DNA of 64,000 bases. Origin: Halomicronema sp. CCY15110 (GTDB lineage Bacteria; Cyanobacteriota; Cyanobacteriia; Phormidesmidales; Phormidesmidaceae). This document shows positions 58,070 to 64,000 of this stretch, piece after piece; position 1 is the first letter of the stretch; the number at the start of each line of letters is the position of its first letter. The DNA is taken from NCBI RefSeq assembly GCF_016888165.1, contig NZ_JACSWC010000370.1, positions 19,095-83,094 of the forward strand, written 5' to 3'. A program made the translations under genes and the position numbers. The notes below the pieces were generated by a model. It saw only the letters and a list, made by a program, of their open reading frames with translations, was not told the DNA's origin and ran no database searches.

Positions 58070-58552
58070 TTATGCGCCATAGCGCCGATCGCGCTTTTCC
58101 CGTTGATATTGGCGATATTCCCGGTGCTCCACATAGCGTTTGAGCTGGCGGGCCATACGTTTCATGCCCTGCTTTTCATCCTGGCGAATGAAGGGTAAAA
58201 ACACCGTTGAGAGAATGCCTTTGAACCGCTGTTGGTGCGTGTAAAGGGTGCGGGTGGGGCTAAGGTCTTGGAGTTCAAAGGCCGACTCACTTTTGAAACC
58301 GGGCATTTTGGCGATCCAACGCAAGCAATTATTTGGCTGCACCAGCGTAATCAACGGCTCAAAATCGGTGAATTCATCATCCTCCAACCGCCGGACCGAG
58401 AGAAAGACTTCTTGCCCTTGGCGCAGAGCGAGGGCCGGATCGGCATCAAACAAAAAGGTATTCCACCGTCGCCATTCGTCTTTGCGGGTGAGCACATCCC
58501 AAACCATAGCCCGAGGCGCATTGATTTCAATTTGGGTTCGCAGAGTGGGCAT
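58070..58552 (-). CDS. SRPBCC (START-like) domain protein
   Basis: 160 residues from the ATG at 58552. INAPRAMVWDVLTRKDEWRRWNTFLFDADP at the start, WIAKMPGFKSESAFELQDLSPTRTLYTHQQRFKGIL in the middle and a basic C-terminal helix are typical of the SRPBCC lipid-binding-cavity family. The final 25 residues are strongly charged (EHREYRQYQREKRDRRYG). Ligand unknown. Confidence 0.8.
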   Translation of the reverse strand: MPTLRTQIEINAPRAMVWDVLTRKDEWRRWNTFLFDADPALALRQGQEVFLSVRRLEDDEFTDFEPLITLVQPNNCLRWIAKMPGFKSESAFELQDLSPTRTLYTHQQRFKGILSTVFLPFIRQDEKQGMKRMARQLKRYVEHREYRQYQREKRDRRYGA

Positions 58553-58790
58553 TGGGGGAGTGGCAAAGTAGGGGGTATGAGGGTGGCAGCGTCCATAAGT
58601 GGGCACCGATCGCTGATTTTGCGACGTCGTGCATATCGCCCTGGAGGGTCACGTCAGGGTTTTTCGACTTTAGGCAATCAGAGCTGTTCTCTAGCCTCAA
58701 AATCGACATACCATTTTCTTATAGTCTGCCCAAAGCGGCGGGCTTTTGCAGCGACAATTACGCGTTAACGGCTTCATCATAGGAAAGTTC

Positions 58791-60182
58791 ATGGTTCAAC
58801 TCACGCCCAACTCTAGCTATGGTCTGACCCTCCGCCTCAAGCTCCCCAATCAGACCGGTATGCTGGCCCAAGTCACGCAGGCGATCGCGACGGCTGGGGG
58901 CAATTTGGAAGATGTGCGCCTGTTGGAAAGAACGCGCCAGTTTGTCACCCGCGAGATTACGGTGGATGCGTCTAGTAGTGAGCACGCCGAAGAAATTATT
59001 GGAGCCGTGAAGCAGGTGGACCAGGTGATCTTGTTAAAGGCAGAAGATCGCACGTTTCAGCTCCATAAAGGTGGCAAAATCGAAGTCACGAGCCGCATTG
59101 CGGTGCGCAACCAGGATGACCTGGCTATGGCTTACACACCGGGGGTGGGGCGCGTGTGTAAGGCGATCGCCGCTGAACCTGAGCGCGTCTATGACCTGAC
59201 GGTGAAGCAAAACATGGTGGCGATCGTCACCGATGGCAGTGCGGTGCTGGGGCTGGGCAATTTAGGGCCGGAGGGGGCACTGCCGGTGATGGAAGGGAAG
59301 GCGCTGCTGTTCAAAGAGTTTGCGAATATTGACGCCTTTCCCATCTGCTTAGCAACGCAGGATACTGACGAAATTGTGGAAACCGTCAAACGCATTGCGC
59401 CGGTATTTGGCGGGGTCAATCTGGAAGACATTAGCGCCCCCCGCTGTTTTGAAATTGAGGCGCGGCTCAAAGCCGAAACCGACATTCCCATCTTTCATGA
59501 TGACCAGCACGGCACCGCGATCGTGGTGTTGGCCGCCCTCACCAATGCGTTGAAGCTGGTGGGCAAAGCCTTCGGCGACATTCGCATTGTGATCAACGGG
59601 GCCGGGGCCGCCGGGGTGGCGATCGCCCTGTTGCTGCAAAAAGCCGGGGCCAAAACCATTCTGATGTGTGACTCAAAGGGCATCATTGCCCGCGATCGCA
59701 CGGATTTGAACTCCCAAAAACAAGGCTTTGCCGTAGAAGAGTCCGGCCAGCTCGCCGACGCGATGAAAAACGCCGATGTCTTTTTGGGGGTGAGCGCCCC
59801 CGGCGTCGTTTCGGTAGACATGGTGAAGTCGATGGCAGCCGATCCCATTGTGTTTGCCATGGCCAACCCCATTCCCGAAATTCAGCCGGAGCTGGTGTCT
59901 GGTCTGGTGGCGGTGATGGCGACGGGCCGCAGCGACTATCCCAACCAGATCAACAATGTATTGGCCTTTCCTGGCGTGTTTCGCGGCGCGTTGGACTGCC
60001 GGGCCAAAGCCATGACCACGGGCATGTTTTTGGAAGCCGCCCACGCGATCGCCGCCCTGGTGACCCCGGATGAACTCAATGCCGAGCACATCATCCCTTC
60101 GGTATTCGATGCCCGCGTGTCTCAGGCGGTGGCCTCTGCGGTGCAGCAAGCCGCGCGGGAAGAAGGGGTCGCCCGTGTGTGA
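58791..60182 (+). CDS. NAD-dependent malic enzyme with N-terminal ACT domain
   Basis: Oxidative decarboxylation of malate to pyruvate. 463 residues from the ATG at 58791, preceded by AGGAAAG. An ACT domain occupies about 10-85 (LTLRLKLPNQTGMLAQVTQAIATAGGNLEDV), likely for allosteric control. The catalytic part has AMAYTPGVGRVCKAI, VTDGSAVLGLGNLGPEGALPVMEGKA, HDDQHGTAIV and the NAD(P)-binding GAGAAGVAIALLL. It is of the short bacterial malic enzyme form. The flavin reductase gene follows 74 bases later on the same strand. Confidence 0.95.
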   Translation: MVQLTPNSSYGLTLRLKLPNQTGMLAQVTQAIATAGGNLEDVRLLERTRQFVTREITVDASSSEHAEEIIGAVKQVDQVILLKAEDRTFQLHKGGKIEVTSRIAVRNQDDLAMAYTPGVGRVCKAIAAEPERVYDLTVKQNMVAIVTDGSAVLGLGNLGPEGALPVMEGKALLFKEFANIDAFPICLATQDTDEIVETVKRIAPVFGGVNLEDISAPRCFEIEARLKAETDIPIFHDDQHGTAIVVLAALTNALKLVGKAFGDIRIVINGAGAAGVAIALLLQKAGAKTILMCDSKGIIARDRTDLNSQKQGFAVEESGQLADAMKNADVFLGVSAPGVVSVDMVKSMAADPIVFAMANPIPEIQPELVSGLVAVMATGRSDYPNQINNVLAFPGVFRGALDCRAKAMTTGMFLEAAHAIAALVTPDELNAEHIIPSVFDARVSQAVASAVQQAAREEGVARV

Positions 60183-60255
60183 TCTGACTGCCGTGGGATT
60201 CGCGAGCGATCGCCCCCCGGTAAGATGAATGAGACAGTTAGGTAGGAGAAATCGC

Positions 60256-60738
60256 ATGTTGGACGAACAGGCTAAAAAAACGCTGCTGCGCAAAATTCCC
60301 CATGGACTCTACATTTGCGGCGTGCGCAATGGCGAAGACGTGAACGGCTTCACCGCCAGTTGGGTGATGCAGGCTTCGTTTCAGCCGCCACTCGTGGTGA
60401 ACTGCGTCAAGAACGATTCCGGCTCCCACGAAATGGTGAAGCAAAGCGGCGTCTTTGCCCTCAGCTTTTTAGAAGCGGGCCAAAAGGACATGGCACAAAA
60501 CTTTTTTAAGCCCCAGCGTCGGGTGGGCAACAAGTTTGAAGACATCGAATTTTACGCAGCGCCGGAAACCGGCTGCCCCGTCATTAAAGACACCCTAGGC
60601 TATGTGGAATGCCGGGTGGTGGGTGCTGTTGAACATGGCGATCACACCGTCTTTGTGGGCGAAGTGGTCGGTGCCGCGATTCACCGCGAGGGCGATCCCC
60701 TCTTGCTCGAAAGCACCGGCTGGAATTACGGCGGCTAA
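60256..60738 (+). CDS. Flavin reductase-like FMN-binding protein
   Basis: 160 residues from the ATG at 60256, with GGAGAA a few bases upstream. KKTLLRKIPHGLYICGV...NGFTASWVMQASFQPPLVVNCV and SGSHEMVKQSGVFALSFL are the FMN-binding split-barrel of the flavin reductase domain, the same module found at the end of cyanobacterial flavodiiron proteins. Here it stands alone. Probably uses NAD(P)H to reduce free flavin or acts as an electron donor; partner unknown. Confidence 0.9.
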   Translation: MLDEQAKKTLLRKIPHGLYICGVRNGEDVNGFTASWVMQASFQPPLVVNCVKNDSGSHEMVKQSGVFALSFLEAGQKDMAQNFFKPQRRVGNKFEDIEFYAAPETGCPVIKDTLGYVECRVVGAVEHGDHTVFVGEVVGAAIHREGDPLLLESTGWNYGG

Positions 60739-60979
60739 ATTCGTTTCGGACATGACTCAGAGCGAGTCCCCAACTCCCCGGTTGCTACGCACCCGCTGCT
60801 TTTCCACGCATTAGCTCAAGCTACCGGGGGGTGAAGATTATTGTCATCTAATAATCATCTCTAAGGAATCTCACCGGATAAGGCTCTCGCCTGGCAGCAG
60901 GTCAGCTTCCCCGGTCGGCTCCGGGCGCGCGGCTCCGGCAGGCATCATGGTCTGGGACGGGAGCGATCGCCCCTTGGCA

Positions 60980-63451
<2,472 letters not shown>

Positions 63452-63712
63452 AGAAAACCTGACAGTGGAGAAAGAGCCTGATTGTCTGGTTGCAGCCTTG
63501 AAGCGCTGAAAAGGGAAATGACAGCCGCAATACGTGACCTAATGAACCAGGCTAGAACCGCAATTCAATCACCGAAATTGCAGGTCTACTTGGCGCCATC
63601 GCCATCGTCAGCGGCTGAGCTCACTGCTTTCATACCGTGACTATTCAGGTTTACGACCGCTCAGCGTTCTGGCTGGCACGATGATCACCATCGCTGATTA
63701 GCGGCAACTAAC

Positions 63713-63871
63713 TCAGTTTGCCCACATCGCAATTGGCTCTTTAACTTCTGGCCGATTAATATCGGCCTGACTACCCAGCCAGGGGATTAGGTCGCTCAAA
63801 GCGCATTTCGCGGCTTCACACTCTGCGGCCTCTTGCGGCGATCGCGCCAGTCCATCCCTCGCATAATGCAT
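63713..63871 (-). CDS. Doubtful short hypothetical protein
   Basis: 52 residues from the ATG at 63871; the frame is open to a GTG at 63895 that lies in a terminator arm. No domain is recognised. A helix with EAAECEAAKCALSDLIPWL is the only feature. It may be a remnant. Confidence 0.2.
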   Translation of the reverse strand: MHYARDGLARSPQEAAECEAAKCALSDLIPWLGSQADINRPEVKEPIAMWAN

Positions 63872-63875
63872 CTTG

Positions 63876-63925
63876 AAAAACGAGTAACGCGGCACCCTGT
63901 CAACTAATCAGAGTGCCGCGTTACT
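63876..63925 (-). terminator. Rho-independent terminator for a gene right of the window
   Basis: AGTAACGCGGCAC at 63883-63895 and its exact complement at 63913-63925 form a 13-bp stem with a 17-base loop. Read on the minus strand, CGTTTTTC follows, so it would end a leftward transcript coming from beyond 64000. Confidence 0.65.
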
Positions 63926-64000
63926 AAGGGATCTGCAACTAAATAAAGTACCCGTTCAATCCGGTTTCGACTTCGCTCAACCTACCAGTATCGAGAGTTG

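Larger units (their letters stand above)
63452..64000. other. Right-end region with one weak frame and a terminator
   Basis: 549 bases without a firm gene. It holds the leader of the dCache kinase, a short doubtful frame at 63713-63871 and a minus-strand terminator. The last 40 bases (GGTTTCGACTTCGCTCAACC) look like a piece of a dispersed cyanobacterial repeat. Confidence 0.4.

Overview
The window looks like chromosomal DNA of a cyanobacterium of moderately high GC. GCGATCGC (HIP1-type) octamers are scattered through genes and spacers on both strands. Gene content agrees: phylloquinone genes menA-menC-menE with a DHNA-CoA thioesterase, sulfolipid genes sqdB and sqdX, a group 2 sigma-70 factor, a CHASE2 histidine kinase, a pentapeptide-repeat protein and an ethylene-receptor-like hybrid kinase. 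No rRNA, tRNA or CRISPR array was seen. I would not name a species from this sequence alone.

Layout. 1-3.5 kb: the C-terminal end of an LptF/LptG-type permease, a secreted cysteine-pair repeat protein and dxs. 3.7-9.9 kb: three closely spaced signalling genes on the minus strand, namely an ethylene-binding/GAF hybrid kinase, a REC-GGDEF-EAL protein and a REC-histidine kinase. 10.2-14.7 kb: glgP and pgi. 15-18.3 kb: an FAD oxidoreductase followed by an esterase-like lipoprotein. 18.5-21 kb: sqdB and sqdX. 21-24 kb: a DUF4864 protein, NurA and an AstE-like metallohydrolase. 24-27.2 kb: an unusual membrane pentapeptide-repeat protein, followed by a DUF4160/DUF2442 pair that sits between two copies of a duplicated leader segment. 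27.2-31.7 kb: a lipoprotein and the phylloquinone genes. 32-38 kb: a SulP-STAS-cNMP fusion, a Uma2 protein, an ROK kinase, a solute-binding-OmpA fusion and an NfeD-like protein. 38.4-41.5 kb: a CHASE2 kinase and LuxR-type regulator with small secreted or membrane ORFs downstream. 41.8-47.6 kb: a lipoprotein, folD, crtE, a DUF212 protein, a DUF423 protein, an MBL protein, ppa and a small membrane protein.

47.9-50.4 kb is the most plastic region. It holds a gutted MmeI-like restriction gene whose nuclease domain survives but whose methyltransferase is gone, a REP-associated tyrosine transposase (RAYT), and three copies of a strong palindrome with core GGGGACGCACCCTT. A second, unrelated palindrome is inserted in frame inside the restriction gene. 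50.4-63.5 kb returns to ordinary chromosome: an ABC ATPase, a GyrA/ParC protein, a single-domain response regulator, a creatininase-family protein, a two-winged-helix-like hypothetical protein, a sigma factor, an SRPBCC protein, malic enzyme, a flavin reductase-like protein and a dCache hybrid kinase.

Functional links: dxs, crtE and menA/C/E/I together supply isoprenoid precursors, the C20 prenyl donor and the naphthoquinone ring for phylloquinone. glgP, pgi, the ROK kinase and malic enzyme belong to central carbon metabolism. The best candidates for less-described biology are the RAYT/REP/restriction remnant, the pentapeptide membrane protein with its DUF4160/DUF2442 neighbour, and the ethylene-type kinase, which carries Asn where plant receptors carry an important Asp.
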